A stretch of DNA of 64,000 bases from Aliivibrio sp. S3MY1 (GTDB lineage: Bacteria; Pseudomonadota; Gammaproteobacteria; Enterobacterales; Vibrionaceae): the NCBI RefSeq assembly GCF_028765575.1, contig NZ_JARACO010000010.1, forward strand, positions 62,001 through 126,000, in the 5' to 3' direction. Positions 1 through 9,989 of this stretch are shown one piece after another. Position 1 is the stretch's first letter. Each line of letters starts with the position of its first letter. The position numbers were made by a program, and so were the translations under genes. The notes under the pieces were generated by a model that saw only the letters and a program-made list of their open reading frames with translations, was not told the origin of the DNA and searched no databases.

Positions 1-399
1 AACATCTTGACCCGCTAATGGGTGATTAAAATCAACCGTTACTGAATCGCCTGCAATCTTGGTAATAATTCCTGGAATATCGACGCCATCAGGACCACTG
101 AATGCCATAATGGTACCCACTTCAGCAGCGGCATCACCAACAAAGCGACTTTTGTCCATATGATGAATGTTATCAGGGTTAGGCAAACCAAAAGCATCTT
201 CTGCGCCAAGCTCAATACTTTTTGATTGCTCGGCTTCTAAACCTAATAAACACCTCTCAAAGTTATCACTAATGCTGCCATCACCCATGGTGAATTTTGC
301 CGCTTTTCCTCCAGTATGTGTACTGTCTGCAACTGAACCATCTTTTAGTTTTATTGTAAAATGTAGAGTGACTTCACTATTGCTTTCAATTTTTGACAT
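1..399 (-). CDS. fkpB: FKBP-type peptidyl-prolyl isomerase FkpB (SlpA), 3' end outside window
   Basis: The minus-strand frame from the ATG at 399 stays open to base 1, giving 133 codons; the C-terminus lies outside the window. The N-terminus shows the FKBP pattern of this short SlpA-type group: a strand with TLHFTIKLKDG, then DGSISDNFERCLLGL and AFGLPNPDNIHHM. The family catalyses cis-trans isomerisation of prolyl bonds in the cytoplasm. It is the last gene of the murJ-ribF-ileS-lspA-fkpB direction, and in E. coli fkpB also follows lspA and precedes ispH, which would be the next gene off the left edge. A terminator-like hairpin separates it from lspA. Confidence 0.9.
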   Translation of the reverse strand, partial: MSKIESNSEVTLHFTIKLKDGSVADSTHTGGKAAKFTMGDGSISDNFERCLLGLEAEQSKSIELGAEDAFGLPNPDNIHHMDKSRFVGDAAAEVGTIMAFSGPDGVDIPGIITKIAGDSVTVDFNHPLAGQDV

Positions 400-427
400 T
401 TTCTTTCCCTAGATTTTTATATCGTAT

Positions 428-464
428 TTAAAAAAAACGCCACCTCGAGTTCTCGGGCAGCGTT
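428..464 (-). terminator. Terminator-like hairpin between lspA and fkpB
   Basis: Read on the minus strand, AACGC pairs with GCGTT and CGAG with CTCG around a short loop, followed by a run of eight T. It would reduce readthrough from lspA into fkpB. The stem contains unpaired bases, so strength is uncertain. Confidence 0.5.
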
Positions 465-482
465 AATTTACTTTCTTTTTAT

Positions 483-998
483 TTACTGTGCTTTTTTGCT
501 AGTACGAAAACCATCTAGAATGATAAGTCCCGCACCAATACAAATTGCAGCATCAGCTAAATTGAAAGCTGGCCAGTGATAATTACCCCAATAAAAATCA
601 AGATAATCCACGACAAAACCATGTACTAAACGATCAAACACATTACCAATCGCACCACCAATAATCAGTGCATAAGCCACATTATTCAGTTTGTCAGTTT
701 GCGGTGCTTTACGCATCCAATAACCTAATAAACTACACACGGCAACAGCAATGCCAGTAAAGAACCAACGCTGCCAACCTGCTTGATCACTTAAAAAGCT
801 AAATGCAGCACCATAGTTATGAACATAAAGAAAATTAAAGAATGGCAATACCTCAATGCGGTTTGCCCAACCATAACCCATCTCTTTCATCACAAATAAT
901 TTGATGCTGATGTCTGCCATAAAGATGATCCCCGCCAGCCATAGCCAGCGAAGTCCTGATTCTTTAAGCAGCGGTAATGTCTTATTATCGCTAGTCAT
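483..998 (-). CDS. lspA: Lipoprotein signal peptidase (signal peptidase II)
   Basis: A 171-residue inner-membrane aspartyl protease that cleaves the signal peptide of diacylglyceryl-modified prolipoproteins just before the lipid-bearing cysteine. Four hydrophobic segments are visible, with the conserved blocks NVFDRL (Asp122), VVDYLDFY (Asp131) and FNLADA (Asp149) that supply the catalytic aspartates of family A8. Length matches the family. Its ATG shares one base with the TAA of ileS, so the two are translationally coupled. It acts after Lgt, which is also encoded in this window. Confidence 0.96.
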   Translation of the reverse strand: MTSDNKTLPLLKESGLRWLWLAGIIFMADISIKLFVMKEMGYGWANRIEVLPFFNFLYVHNYGAAFSFLSDQAGWQRWFFTGIAVAVCSLLGYWMRKAPQTDKLNNVAYALIIGGAIGNVFDRLVHGFVVDYLDFYWGNYHWPAFNLADAAICIGAGLIILDGFRTSKKAQ

Positions 999-3862
999 TA
1001 TGCAAATTTACGCTCTTCGCCTTCGCCGCTAACGTTAGATACACAACGACCACATACTTCTTCGTGACCTTCAATAGTACCTACATCTGCAACATGGTGC
1101 CAACAACGCTCACACTTCGCAGCTTCAGAAGCGGCAACATCGACAAACAGACCTTCTAGTTCTGTTGCTTTTGCTGATTCTGTTTTTTCGCTTAGTGGTT
1201 TCACTGTCGCACTTGATGTTAGAAGAACAAAACGTAGCTCATCTTCAAGTTTGTTAATTTTAGCCGCTAGTGCATCGTCTGCGTATAGCGTGACTTCAGC
1301 TTGAAGTGAACCACCGATAACTTTCTCACTACGAGCAGTTTCTAAAAGTTTGTTTACTGATGCACGAACTGATTGGATTTCAGCCCAGAATTCATTATTA
1401 AACTCTTCGCCTTCAGCAAGATCAAACAGGCCTTGATACCACTCACCTGTGAATACGAATTTCTCGCGCTCACCAGGCATTTCATTCCAGATCTCATCTG
1501 CAGTGAATGACATGATTGGGGCCATCCAACGAACAAGAGCTTCTACAATGTAGTAAAGCGCAGTTTGACAGCTACGTTGAGCGTGACCACTTTGCTTCGC
1601 TGTGTATTGACGGTCTTTAATTACGTCTAGGTAGAAAGAACCCATTTCGATTGAACAGAAGTGCATCAAACGTTGAGTTACTTCATGAAGATTGTATTCA
1701 TCAAAAGACTTGATGATCTCTTCTTGTGCAGCAAATGCACGACCAACAGCCCAGCGATCCAGAGCAACCATTTCTTCAGCAGGAACGATGTCTGTTTCTG
1801 GGTTAAAGCCGTTTAGGTTCGCTAAGAAGAAACGTGCGGTGTTACGAATACGGCGGTATGCGTCAGCTGAACGTTTTAGGATTTCATCAGAAACCGCAAC
1901 TTCGTTAGTGTAATCCGTTGAAGCAACCCATAGACGAAGAATATCTGCACCTAGTTTGTTCGTTACGTCTTTTGGTGCAACTACGTTACCGATAGATTTA
2001 GACATCTTACGGCCATTACCATCAACCACGAAACCGTGTGTTAGTACTTGGCGGTAAGGTGCTTTACCTTTCATCGCAACAGAAGAGATCAGTGATGATT
2101 GGAACCAACCACGGTGTTGATCTGAGCCTTCTAAGTAAAGGTCAGCACTGTGTGTTCTTTCTTCTTTTTCTTCTGGGAAGTCATACTCTTCACGAGAATC
2201 AACGACCGAGAAGTGAGTAACACCTGAGTCAAACCATACGTCTAATGTATCTAATACTTTTTCGTATTTAGCCGCGTCATCTTCACCCATAAGCTCAGCA
2301 GCATCTACATCCCACCATGCTTGAATACCTTTCTCTTCAACTAGTTTAGCTACTTTTTCAATTAGCTCTAGTGAATTAGGGTGCAGTTCAGACGTTTCTT
2401 TGTGAACGAATAGAGCGATTGGCACACCCCAAGTACGTTGACGAGAGATACACCACTCAGGACGGCCTTCGATCATACCTTCGATGCGGTTTTGACCCCA
2501 CTCTGGCATCCACTCAACACTCTTCACTTCTTCTAATGCTTTTGCACGAAGACCCGCTTGATCCATTGAGATGAACCATTGCGGTGTTGCACGGAAGATA
2601 ATTGGCGTTTTGTGTCTCCAGCAATGTGGGTAGCTGTGCTCGTACGCGTGGTGATGCAGTAATGCACCTTTCTCTTTTAACACTTCAAGAACTGAATCGT
2701 TCGCTTTGAATACGTGTTGACCAGCAAACAGTTCAGTATCAGGAAGGTATACACCGTTTGAACCTACTGGGTTTGCAATTTCTAGATCGTATTTCTTACC
2801 AACCACGAAATCTTCTTGACCGTGACCAGGAGCAGTATGAACGATACCTGTACCTGAATCTGTCGTTACGTGCTCGCCTAAAATAGCCGGAACCGTAAAG
2901 CCATAGAATGGGTGATTGAATTGCAGAAGCTCTAAATCAGACCCTTTCGCAAAACCTAGGTTATGGAAGTGCTCGATACCAGCACGATCCATTACAGATT
3001 TAGCTAACTCAGACGCAAGAATTAGACGTTGTGCTTTTTGCTCACCATGTGCTTCAACTTGAACCAATACGTATTCAAGATCAGCATGTAACGCTACAGC
3101 ACGGTTAGCAGGCAGAGTCCAAGGTGTCGTTGTCCAGATAACAACCGATAGTTCACCTTCACCTTGATGACCTTCAGGCGTGCTGAATTTTGCTAATGTT
3201 GCCGCTTCGTCTGCTGCAATAAAACGCACATCAATAGATGGGGATACTTTATCTTGGTATTCAACTTCAGCTTCAGCAAGTGCTGAACCACAATCTGTAC
3301 ACCAGTGAACAGGTTTGAAACCTTTAAGTAGATGACCTTGGTCGGCAATTTTACCCAGTGAACGGATAATGTTTGCTTCAGTACCAAAATCCATAGTGCG
3401 GTATGGTTTGTCCCACTCGCCCATGATACCTAAACGCTTAAAACTTTCTTTTTGGCCTTCAACTTGGCCTGCCGCATATTTACGACACTCTTCACGGAAT
3501 TCAGCCGCAGAGATTTTTTGACCCGGTTTGCCTTTTTTCTTTTCTACCATTAATTCAATTGGTAGACCGTGACAATCCCAACCAGGAATGTACGGCGCAT
3601 CAAAGCCAGAAAGTGTCTTTGACTTAATAATAATGTCTTTAAGAATCTTGTTTAATGCGTGACCAATATGGATGTCACCATTTGCATAAGGAGGACCGTC
3701 GTGTAATACGAACGATTTCTTACCTTTTTTTGCTTTACGGATTTCACCGTAAAGATCTTCATCATACCAACGCTTCAGCATTTCTGGCTCACGATTAGCC
3801 AGGTTACCACGCATTGGGAATCCTGTTTCTGGCAGGTTCAAGGTATCTTTATAGTCACTCAT
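998..3862 (-). CDS. ileS: Isoleucyl-tRNA synthetase
   Basis: A 954-residue class I aminoacyl-tRNA synthetase that charges tRNA-Ile and edits misactivated valine. The HIGH signature is at residues 65-68 and KMSKS lies near residue 610 in [11 protein letters not shown]. The CP1 editing domain occupies roughly residues 200-400 ([13 protein letters not shown] is its threonine-rich motif). The C-terminus carries a zinc-binding pair, CERCWHHV and CGRCVSNV. This is the bacterial type 1 form. It lies between ribF and lspA as in E. coli. Confidence 0.98.
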   Translation of the reverse strand: MSDYKDTLNLPETGFPMRGNLANREPEMLKRWYDEDLYGEIRKAKKGKKSFVLHDGPPYANGDIHIGHALNKILKDIIIKSKTLSGFDAPYIPGWDCHGLPIELMVEKKKGKPGQKISAAEFREECRKYAAGQVEGQKESFKRLGIMGEWDKPYRTMDFGTEANIIRSLGKIADQGHLLKGFKPVHWCTDCGSALAEAEVEYQDKVSPSIDVRFIAADEAATLAKFSTPEGHQGEGELSVVIWTTTPWTLPANRAVALHADLEYVLVQVEAHGEQKAQRLILASELAKSVMDRAGIEHFHNLGFAKGSDLELLQFNHPFYGFTVPAILGEHVTTDSGTGIVHTAPGHGQEDFVVGKKYDLEIANPVGSNGVYLPDTELFAGQHVFKANDSVLEVLKEKGALLHHHAYEHSYPHCWRHKTPIIFRATPQWFISMDQAGLRAKALEEVKSVEWMPEWGQNRIEGMIEGRPEWCISRQRTWGVPIALFVHKETSELHPNSLELIEKVAKLVEEKGIQAWWDVDAAELMGEDDAAKYEKVLDTLDVWFDSGVTHFSVVDSREEYDFPEEKEERTHSADLYLEGSDQHRGWFQSSLISSVAMKGKAPYRQVLTHGFVVDGNGRKMSKSIGNVVAPKDVTNKLGADILRLWVASTDYTNEVAVSDEILKRSADAYRRIRNTARFFLANLNGFNPETDIVPAEEMVALDRWAVGRAFAAQEEIIKSFDEYNLHEVTQRLMHFCSIEMGSFYLDVIKDRQYTAKQSGHAQRSCQTALYYIVEALVRWMAPIMSFTADEIWNEMPGEREKFVFTGEWYQGLFDLAEGEEFNNEFWAEIQSVRASVNKLLETARSEKVIGGSLQAEVTLYADDALAAKINKLEDELRFVLLTSSATVKPLSEKTESAKATELEGLFVDVAASEAAKCERCWHHVADVGTIEGHEEVCGRCVSNVSGEGEERKFA

Positions 3863-3898
3863 TGATTCTTAATTCCGTTACTTGGGCGAAATGAAATG

Positions 3899-4831
3899 TT
3901 ATCTGTTTTCAGACAGCCACACCCGTGCTGCCTGAGAATCTAATTCTATTTGTTGTTTTAATGCGTCAAATGACTCAAATTTATGCTCATCACGCAACTT
4001 ACAAAGTAACTCCACATCCAATTGCTGGCCATATAAATTGCCTTTGTAATCGAAGAAGTGAACTTCCAGCTGTTGACGAACACCATTTATCGTTGGACGG
4101 TTGCCTATATTGGCGACACCACCTAATTGTTTACCACTACTGTCTTTGGCTTGAACAACATAAACGCCAGACACAGGGGAAACACAACGTTTTAATGGGA
4201 TATTCGCAGTGGGAAAACCTATCGTTCTCCCTAATTTTCGACCATGTGAAACACGGCCTGTAATACTATAATTTCGCCCTAACATCGTGGCGACATCTTT
4301 TAATCGGTCTTCCGCAAGTGCATTACGAATAGCGGTACTGCTGACTCGTTGTTGTTGCAGACAAAAGCTTTGTGTATTCACTACTTCAAAGCCGTATTTT
4401 TTACCTGCTTTTTGTAGCATTTCAAAGTTACCTTGGCGATGTTGTCCAAAACAAAAATCATCACCAACAACCAGAAACTTAACACCCAATAGCTTAACCA
4501 ACAAGTGCTCAACGAATTCATCTGCCGTTTGCTGTGCAAATTTATGATTAAAATTAATACAAAGCAATCGCTCTATATTCAATTTATCAAGCTGAACAAA
4601 CTTATCTCGTAAACGAGTCAATCGAGCAGGTGCTTTCTCTTTAGCAAAAAATTCCATTGGTTGTGGATCAAATGTCATCACAACAGAAGGTAAACCTAAT
4701 TGCTTAGCTTTAGCCTTAACTTGTTGTAATACTTGTTGATGTCCTAAATGAACACCATCAAAATTACCAATAGTCATTACGCAACCGTTATGGTCAGGCG
4801 TAATATTATGAATGCCTCGGATTAATTCCAT
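3899..4831 (-). CDS. ribF: Bifunctional riboflavin kinase / FAD synthetase
   Basis: A 310-residue cytoplasmic enzyme that phosphorylates riboflavin to FMN and adenylates FMN to FAD. The N-terminal adenylyltransferase domain has the nucleotide-binding motif GNFDGVHLGHQ (about residues 23-33) and VVGDDFCFG. The C-terminal kinase domain starts near residue 185 with GRVSHGRKLGRTIGFPTANI and includes NIGNRPT. Length and domain order match the family. It sits 36 bp upstream of ileS, as in the enterobacterial order. Confidence 0.96.
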   Translation of the reverse strand: MELIRGIHNITPDHNGCVMTIGNFDGVHLGHQQVLQQVKAKAKQLGLPSVVMTFDPQPMEFFAKEKAPARLTRLRDKFVQLDKLNIERLLCINFNHKFAQQTADEFVEHLLVKLLGVKFLVVGDDFCFGQHRQGNFEMLQKAGKKYGFEVVNTQSFCLQQQRVSSTAIRNALAEDRLKDVATMLGRNYSITGRVSHGRKLGRTIGFPTANIPLKRCVSPVSGVYVVQAKDSSGKQLGGVANIGNRPTINGVRQQLEVHFFDYKGNLYGQQLDVELLCKLRDEHKFESFDALKQQIELDSQAARVWLSENR

Positions 4832-4920
4832 TATCTCAATATCAAGTTATTTGATTAAAAAAACTGACGAATTATATACTAATGTGTCCAACCAAACCAC
4901 TGAACAACGTAATTCTTACT

Positions 4921-6480
4921 TTAGACCGAGACTCGTAAATGACGAAGGCGTAAACCGAAGAGTACCGCGGTTATCAAATAACTCAATGCACCTAGGCCGA
5001 TGAAGCCAATCAGCATGATCATTCGCTTCATTAGATCCCATTCTAGCCATACGCTAATTGATGGCATAAACCAAACTAATACAGTGACCATTACGCCGCC
5101 AGAAACGATTAACTTGCCAATATAAACCAGCGTCTCCTTTGATACCTTATACACATTGGCTAAGTGAAGGCCACGGTAAAGTAACGCCATATTGACCAAA
5201 GCAGATAGCGCGGTCGCCATTGCTAGCCCGACATAACCATAGAAATACGCAAAAATAGCATTAAAAAACATGTTGGTGATCATCGCGATAATACCGTAAC
5301 GAACCGGGGTTTTAGTATCTTGTCGAGCGTAATAACCTGGAGCTAATACCTTGATTAACATAAAGTTAAGCAAACCAGATGCGTATGCAAGTAAAGAAAG
5401 AGAAGCTTGATTTACATCGTGTGGAGAAAACTCACCACGCATGAATAGCACCATCAACATTGGTTTTGCTAATACCATCAAACCAAGCATTGCGGGGATC
5501 CCAAGCAAGATCACCATTCTCACCCCCCAATCCATTGTTTGTGAAAATCCAGTTCCTTTTGCATCGACATGTTGACGTGAAAGCGCAGGTAAAATTACGG
5601 TCGCAATGGCAATCCCAAATAAACCAAGTGGGAACTCCAACAAACGATCAGAATAGTAGAGCCAACTGATCGAGCCGGTGGCTAGGAAACTTGCAATAAA
5701 AGTATCAAACAATAGGTTAATCTGACTTACAGAGACACCAAATAGTGCAGGGATCATTAATGTTCTGATTTTTGTCACTCCGGGATCATTCCAACCCCAC
5801 TTAGGGCGAACGAGCATTTTCGCTTTATAAAGAAATGGCAGTTGAAATAAAAATTGAATTAAACCACCAAGGAACACACCAATCGCTAAGCCGATCTCTG
5901 GTTGTTCTAAATTCGGTGAAACAAAATACGCACAAGCAATAATGGCAATATTTAAAAAAACAGGTGTAAAAGAAGAAACAGCAAACTTACCTAATGTATT
6001 TAAAATGGCACCTGAGAGCGCAACAAAGGTGATAAACCATAAATAAGGGAAGGTAATTTTTAATAAAAAGCTAGCAAGCTCGAATTTAGGTGCATTAGGA
6101 CCATCATTAAGCCAGTCCATAAACCAACCGGCTCCAAACAGCGCAGTCACAACCCCCGAACCAATAATGCCAAAGAAAGTCACTATAGTAACTAGCACCC
6201 CGAGCGTGCCTGATGCTTTAGCTATTAATTCTCGGGTTTTATTATCATCTCCGCTGGCATGATATTCAGTCAGTACAGGCACAAAGGCTTGCGAAAAAGC
6301 CCCTTCTGCAAATAAGCGACGTAAAAAATTGGGAATTTTATTCGCAAAGAAAAAAACATCCGCAGATGCCCCCGCGCCCATTAAATTTGCTACTACTACA
6401 TCACGGACTAAACCGAGTACTCGAGACACTAAAGTCATGATGCTGACGATTAAGCCAGAACGTAAAAGTCGTTTACTCAC
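4921..6480 (-). CDS. murJ: Lipid II flippase MurJ
   Basis: A 519-residue polytopic inner-membrane protein of the MOP superfamily that moves lipid II to the periplasmic face for peptidoglycan synthesis. The start MSKRLLRSGLIVSIMTLVSR and the following blocks LVRDVVVANLMGAG and FAEGAFSQAFVPV are typical of MurJ (MviN), and about 14 hydrophobic segments are visible. It is divergent from rpsT and is the first gene of the run toward ribF. Length is usual. Confidence 0.96.
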   Translation of the reverse strand: MSKRLLRSGLIVSIMTLVSRVLGLVRDVVVANLMGAGASADVFFFANKIPNFLRRLFAEGAFSQAFVPVLTEYHASGDDNKTRELIAKASGTLGVLVTIVTFFGIIGSGVVTALFGAGWFMDWLNDGPNAPKFELASFLLKITFPYLWFITFVALSGAILNTLGKFAVSSFTPVFLNIAIIACAYFVSPNLEQPEIGLAIGVFLGGLIQFLFQLPFLYKAKMLVRPKWGWNDPGVTKIRTLMIPALFGVSVSQINLLFDTFIASFLATGSISWLYYSDRLLEFPLGLFGIAIATVILPALSRQHVDAKGTGFSQTMDWGVRMVILLGIPAMLGLMVLAKPMLMVLFMRGEFSPHDVNQASLSLLAYASGLLNFMLIKVLAPGYYARQDTKTPVRYGIIAMITNMFFNAIFAYFYGYVGLAMATALSALVNMALLYRGLHLANVYKVSKETLVYIGKLIVSGGVMVTVLVWFMPSISVWLEWDLMKRMIMLIGFIGLGALSYLITAVLFGLRLRHLRVSV

Positions 6481-6701
6481 AAAAAAACCTCACAAAGATG
6501 GTAATGATGACCATAAATAGCTTACTAACTGGAAAAAATGCTGTTAGAATGCACGCCATCTTAACCGTGTTTTGCCATTCTCATCAAACTTTTGTTTGAG
6601 ACAGCTTGGTTTTTACACAAATCATTTGACATTTGGGTTCAATGGGTGCATATTTCCCGACCTTAAATTGTCACCGAACTACGTTTTTGGGAGTTAGACC
6701 C

Positions 6702-6962
6702 TTGGCAAATAGTAAATCTGCTAAGAAGCGCGCAACTCAAGCTGAAAGACGTCGCCAGCACAACGCTAGCCGTCGTTCAATGATGCGCACTTACATGAAA
6801 AAAACTATCGCAGCTATTGAAGCTGGTGATAAAGAAGCTGCAACTGCTGCATTAGCAACAGCTGTTCCTCTTCTAGACCGCATGGCGACTAAAGGCCTTA
6901 TTCATAAGAATAAAGCTGCACGTCATAAAGCGCGTTTCACTGCTGCAATCAAAGCTCTTTAA
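6702..6962 (+). CDS. rpsT: 30S ribosomal protein S20 (TTG start)
   Basis: An 86-residue small-subunit protein that binds the 5' and 3' minor domains of 16S rRNA. I place the start at the TTG at 6702: the sequence TTGGGAG lies about 8 bases upstream as ribosome binding site, and translation from there reads [20 protein letters not shown], the normal S20 start. An ATG at 6633 in the same frame would add 23 residues unlike any S20. E. coli rpsT also uses a weak UUG start, which is part of its autogenous control, so the same may apply here. The protein is rich in Lys, Arg and Ala, as expected. Confidence 0.96.
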   Translation: MANSKSAKKRATQAERRRQHNASRRSMMRTYMKKTIAAIEAGDKEAATAALATAVPLLDRMATKGLIHKNKAARHKARFTAAIKAL

Positions 6963-6992
6963 TAGAAATTTGATTCTCAGTTAGAAATAAGA

Positions 6993-7018
6993 AAAAACCG
7001 ACTTAGGTCGGTTTTTTT
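6993..7018 (+). terminator. Rho-independent terminator of rpsT
   Basis: AAACCGAC, loop TTAG, GTCGGTTT, then a T run. It is a perfect 8 bp stem starting about 30 bases after the rpsT stop. Confidence 0.9.
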
Positions 7019-7057
7019 ATGTCTGAAATTTGATAAAAGAGAAGTATTAACCTCTCT

Positions 7058-7092
7058 ATCTTTTATCTTTTATCTTTTATCTTTTATCTTTT
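7058..7092. repeat. Heptanucleotide tandem repeat, five copies of ATCTTTT
   Basis: Five exact copies of ATCTTTT lie between the rpsT terminator and the end of hlyU; the last copy touches the hlyU stop codon (7091-7093). Copy number could vary by slippage. Because the stop is included, expansion would not change the HlyU protein but would lengthen its 3' UTR. Confidence 0.9.
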
Positions 7093-7390
7093 AATTCTTT
7101 GGGCAATAAAGATCATGCAATAATTGAATCACTGATTTTACTTCTTCACTATTAAGAGAGTAAAAAACAGTTTGAGACTCTTTTCTCGTCGACACTAATT
7201 CATCTTTACGTAACCAACCTAGATGTTGTGATAGTGCTGATTGGCTCAATTCTAATTTTTCAGCAATTTGACCTACCGATAATTCCCCTTCAAGTAACAA
7301 ACATAGAACAAATAAACGACGCTCATTCGCCATCGCTTTTAGTAATGCTACCGCTTGAGGTGCATTTTCTTCCATCATTTGTAAGTTCAT
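7091..7390 (-). CDS. hlyU: ArsR/SmtB-family regulator HlyU
   Basis: A 99-residue winged-helix regulator close to Vibrio cholerae HlyU, which activates haemolysin and RTX toxin genes by displacing H-NS. The helix-turn-helix is around residues 40-65 (VGQIAEKLELSQSALSQHL) followed by the wing (STRKESQTVFYSL). It lacks ArsR metal-binding cysteine pairs but keeps two cysteines, Cys30 and Cys96, which in V. cholerae HlyU form a redox-sensing pair. Position beside nhaR and nptA matches the vibrio order as I remember it. What it controls here cannot be told from this window. Confidence 0.88.
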   Translation of the reverse strand: MNLQMMEENAPQAVALLKAMANERRLFVLCLLLEGELSVGQIAEKLELSQSALSQHLGWLRKDELVSTRKESQTVFYSLNSEEVKSVIQLLHDLYCPKN

Positions 7391-7440
7391 AACTTTAGAC
7401 CTCTAATTTAGCTCTATCTAATTTAGCTTAATCAGCTTTA

Positions 7441-8340
7441 TTATTGCAAATGAAAATCAAATAAATGTGAGAAATCAGCGCTACAGATACTCTTTACTGC
7501 CGGGTGTTGGATCATCCTCTCTGCAAAAATAACGTAATACTCTTCTTTTAAGTCGCTTACATCCGCAATTCTATGCAATGAAAGATCAGAATCCGCTTCT
7601 TTGATATATACAGTTGGAGCTAAAAATACCGCATTATTTTCACGAGCAAACGCCTTCATTAGCGCAACATCATCAAACTCTCCCAGTATATTTGGTTTAA
7701 TGCCTTGCTGATCACACCATTGAATCACTTTTCTGCCCATTGAGGTTCGACTACCAGGGATCAATAATTTCTTTTGTTCTAATACTTCAGGAAAACTAAA
7801 ACCTGTCATCTCTTTAGAACAAAAAAAACTCATATTACACTCCCCCAACTTCTTACTAAACAAGCCTGAGTTTTGGCTTGAATCAACAGGGCAATCAGAC
7901 AAGATCATATCTAATTTATGCTGAGATAATTGTTCGAGTAACAATTCGTGAGTGGATTCAAAACAACGAAGGTGGATAGAGGCATCTTCAGGTACTGTAG
8001 TTGAAAGAACTTTACTAACTAAGCGCTTGGATAAGGAATCAGCAACCCCAACATCAAATAGCACATTAGATTGCTGACTGTAGTTAACGATATCCAGCAT
8101 TTCATAACTTAGACCAAACATACGATCAGCATACTTATAAATTAACTGTCCTAGCTCGGTCGGCTCTACGTTACGTCCATTACGCTTTGTTAACTTTCCA
8201 TCAACTCGCTCTTCTAGTGCTTTAATTTGGCCTGTCACCGTTTGAGGTGTAAGAAATAGAGCTTCTGCTGCTTTCGTTACTGACCCTTGTTTGCATACCA
8301 TCCAAAAATAGTACAAATGGTTATAGTTTAAATGAGACAT
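7441..8340 (-). CDS. nhaR: LysR-family transcriptional activator NhaR
   Basis: A 299-residue LysR regulator. The N-terminal helix-turn-helix ([20 protein letters not shown], then [16 protein letters not shown]) and the effector domain blocks [30 protein letters not shown] and [17 protein letters not shown] match NhaR closely over the full length. In E. coli NhaR responds to Na+ and activates the antiporter gene nhaA and other targets. Here it is divergent from a Na+/phosphate symporter rather than next to nhaA, the arrangement expected of vibrios. Confidence 0.93.
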   Translation of the reverse strand: MSHLNYNHLYYFWMVCKQGSVTKAAEALFLTPQTVTGQIKALEERVDGKLTKRNGRNVEPTELGQLIYKYADRMFGLSYEMLDIVNYSQQSNVLFDVGVADSLSKRLVSKVLSTTVPEDASIHLRCFESTHELLLEQLSQHKLDMILSDCPVDSSQNSGLFSKKLGECNMSFFCSKEMTGFSFPEVLEQKKLLIPGSRTSMGRKVIQWCDQQGIKPNILGEFDDVALMKAFARENNAVFLAPTVYIKEADSDLSLHRIADVSDLKEEYYVIFAERMIQHPAVKSICSADFSHLFDFHLQ

Positions 8341-8741
8341 CTTGAATCCTATGATTTATAAATCAATACACTTATCTATTACAGTAAGAACTGAAGATAC
8401 GTTATTTATTACATCAATAGCAAATAGTTCGTAAAAACCTTTTATTTCCTGTTAATACCTCGACTTTTCCGCATCCAGATTCTTAAAAGTGTCATTAATC
8501 CGCAATATAGAACAAAATCGTTTCAAAAAAATTTTTATATTCCTTTTTAAAATAACCAATAAAAAACATTTAAATTCAATTACTTAATCGACAACTTATT
8601 GTCAAAAAATGAACAATAAATAAATATGACGCATTTATTACAGTTTTTACCTCCACTGTAATATTTCTGAAATATTCGTTATCTACTATCGCTGCAGATT
8701 AAATAAACCGACAACATATTATTTCGGTACGGAGCTTTACT
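8341..8741. promoter_or_regulatory. Divergent nhaR / nptA intergenic region (401 bp)
   Basis: AT-rich region without a coding frame. It must hold the promoters of both genes. The only recognisable regulatory site is a PhoB-like box close to nptA, listed separately. Two runs resembling TTATTAC/TTACAG lie just upstream of that box. Confidence 0.6.
8656..8673 (+). promoter_or_regulatory. PhoB-like box upstream of nptA
   Basis: CTGTAAT, ATTT, CTGAAAT: two 7 bp direct half-sites 11 bp apart. The Pho box consensus is two CTGTCAT units separated by 4 bp of A/T; these match at 6 of 7 and 5 of 7 positions. It lies 69 bp upstream of the nptA start, a sensible place for activation. Inference from sequence only. 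Confidence 0.5.
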
Positions 8742-9887
8742 ATGAATACCCAATCAATTTCTGCAGCAACAATGAGTAATACCTCGCGCATGCTGCGTTG
8801 GGCAAACTTAGCATTTATGCTTTACCTTCTTCTTTTAGCGGTTGCAATGGTTGGCACAGGCTTTAAATGGTCTGTTGGTGAAGAAGCAAAAGTTCTTTTT
8901 GAATTTGCAGCTCACCCTATTGCAGGCTTAATGATCGGCTTAGTAGCAACGGCGTTAATCCAATCATCTTCTACGGTAACATCTATTATTGTTGGATTAG
9001 TGGCTGGTGGTTTACCTATTGAAACTGCAATTCCTATGATAATGGGTGCAAACATTGGTACAACGGTTACGAATACCCTAGTAAGTCTTGGACACGCTCG
9101 TTGTAAAAATGAATTTAGACGTGCATTTGCTTGTGCTACGGTTCACGATTTTTTCAACCTACTAGCGGTAACGATTTTCTTACCATTAGAAATGATGTTT
9201 GGCATTTTCCAAAAATTATCAGCATGGTTAGTCTCTCCATTTTTAAGTGCGGGTGACATGAACATGAAAGGCTTTGATTTTATCAAACCAATTACGAAAC
9301 CTGTGATCAGCGCGATCCAAGAGCCTCTATCTAGCTTTGGAAGCATGACTGGTGGTCTACTAATGATTGCACTTGGTATTACCGTTCTTATTATTTCTAT
9401 TACTCTTATGGGTAAATTAATGAAGAGCTTAATGGTTGGCCGTGCAAAAGAACTGCTTAAGAGCGCAATTGGCCGTGGCCCTCTACATGGTATCGCATCA
9501 GGTACAGTGGTAACGGTTCTCGTTCAATCATCATCGACAACAACAAGTTTAATGGTTCCACTTGTCGGCACTGGTGTACTTAAGGTTCGCGATGTTTACC
9601 CATTCACTCTTGGTGCTAACATTGGTACTTGTGTGACAGCTCTACTAGCAGCAACGGCAGCATCAGGTGAGTATGCGGTTCTTGCTCTGCAAATTGCACT
9701 GGTTCACCTATGTTTCAACGTCATTGCAACGCTAGTTATCTTCGGTACGCCATTCTTACGTGAGCTACCAATTAAAGGGGCTGAGTGGATTGCAGAAATG
9801 GCTAACCGTAACAAGGCGGTTGTTGCTGGATATTTAAGTTTTGTATTCATCATTCTACCAGGTAGCGTATTAGCTCTAACGGTTTAA
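8742..9887 (+). CDS. nptA: Na+/phosphate cotransporter (NptA, PNaS family)
   Basis: A 381-residue inner-membrane protein of the SLC34-type Na+/Pi symporters. The duplicated signature QSSST occurs twice, at residues 74-78 (QSSSTVTS) and about 263 (QSSSTTTS), each followed by a GANIGT motif, which reflects the two-repeat fold of this family. Around eight hydrophobic segments are visible. A good ribosome binding site (GGAG) lies before the ATG. The PhoB-like box and neighbouring nhaR suggest control by phosphate and possibly sodium, though this is inference. Confidence 0.9.
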   Translation: MNTQSISAATMSNTSRMLRWANLAFMLYLLLLAVAMVGTGFKWSVGEEAKVLFEFAAHPIAGLMIGLVATALIQSSSTVTSIIVGLVAGGLPIETAIPMIMGANIGTTVTNTLVSLGHARCKNEFRRAFACATVHDFFNLLAVTIFLPLEMMFGIFQKLSAWLVSPFLSAGDMNMKGFDFIKPITKPVISAIQEPLSSFGSMTGGLLMIALGITVLIISITLMGKLMKSLMVGRAKELLKSAIGRGPLHGIASGTVVTVLVQSSSTTTSLMVPLVGTGVLKVRDVYPFTLGANIGTCVTALLAATAASGEYAVLALQIALVHLCFNVIATLVIFGTPFLRELPIKGAEWIAEMANRNKAVVAGYLSFVFIILPGSVLALTV

Positions 9888-9905
9888 GAGTGATAAACAG
9901 ATAAA

Positions 9906-9940
9906 GGAAAGCCCCGAAGTAAATGCTTCGGGGCTTTTTT
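9906..9940 (+). terminator. Rho-independent terminator of nptA
   Basis: AAAGCCCCGAAG and CTTCGGGGCTTT form a long perfect stem with a short loop, followed by T6. Confidence 0.92.
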
Positions 9941-9947
9941 ATGTCTT

Positions 9948-9989
9948 ATACCAACGTAATTAAGTGGATATTAGAACTGGAATTGGTAT
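9948..9989. repeat. Imperfect intergenic palindrome at the end of thyA
   Basis: ATACCAA at 9948-9954 is the reverse complement of TTGGTAT at 9983-9989, and it reaches the thyA stop codon. A similar weaker structure lies before proC at 44097-44124. Such ATACCAA/TTGGTAT units are, from memory, common between genes in Vibrionaceae. Confidence 0.45.

Noticed and set aside
6633..6701. N-terminal extension of rpsT from the ATG at 6633
   Set aside because: The added residues do not match any S20; the TTG at 6702 has a proper ribosome binding site and gives the standard length.
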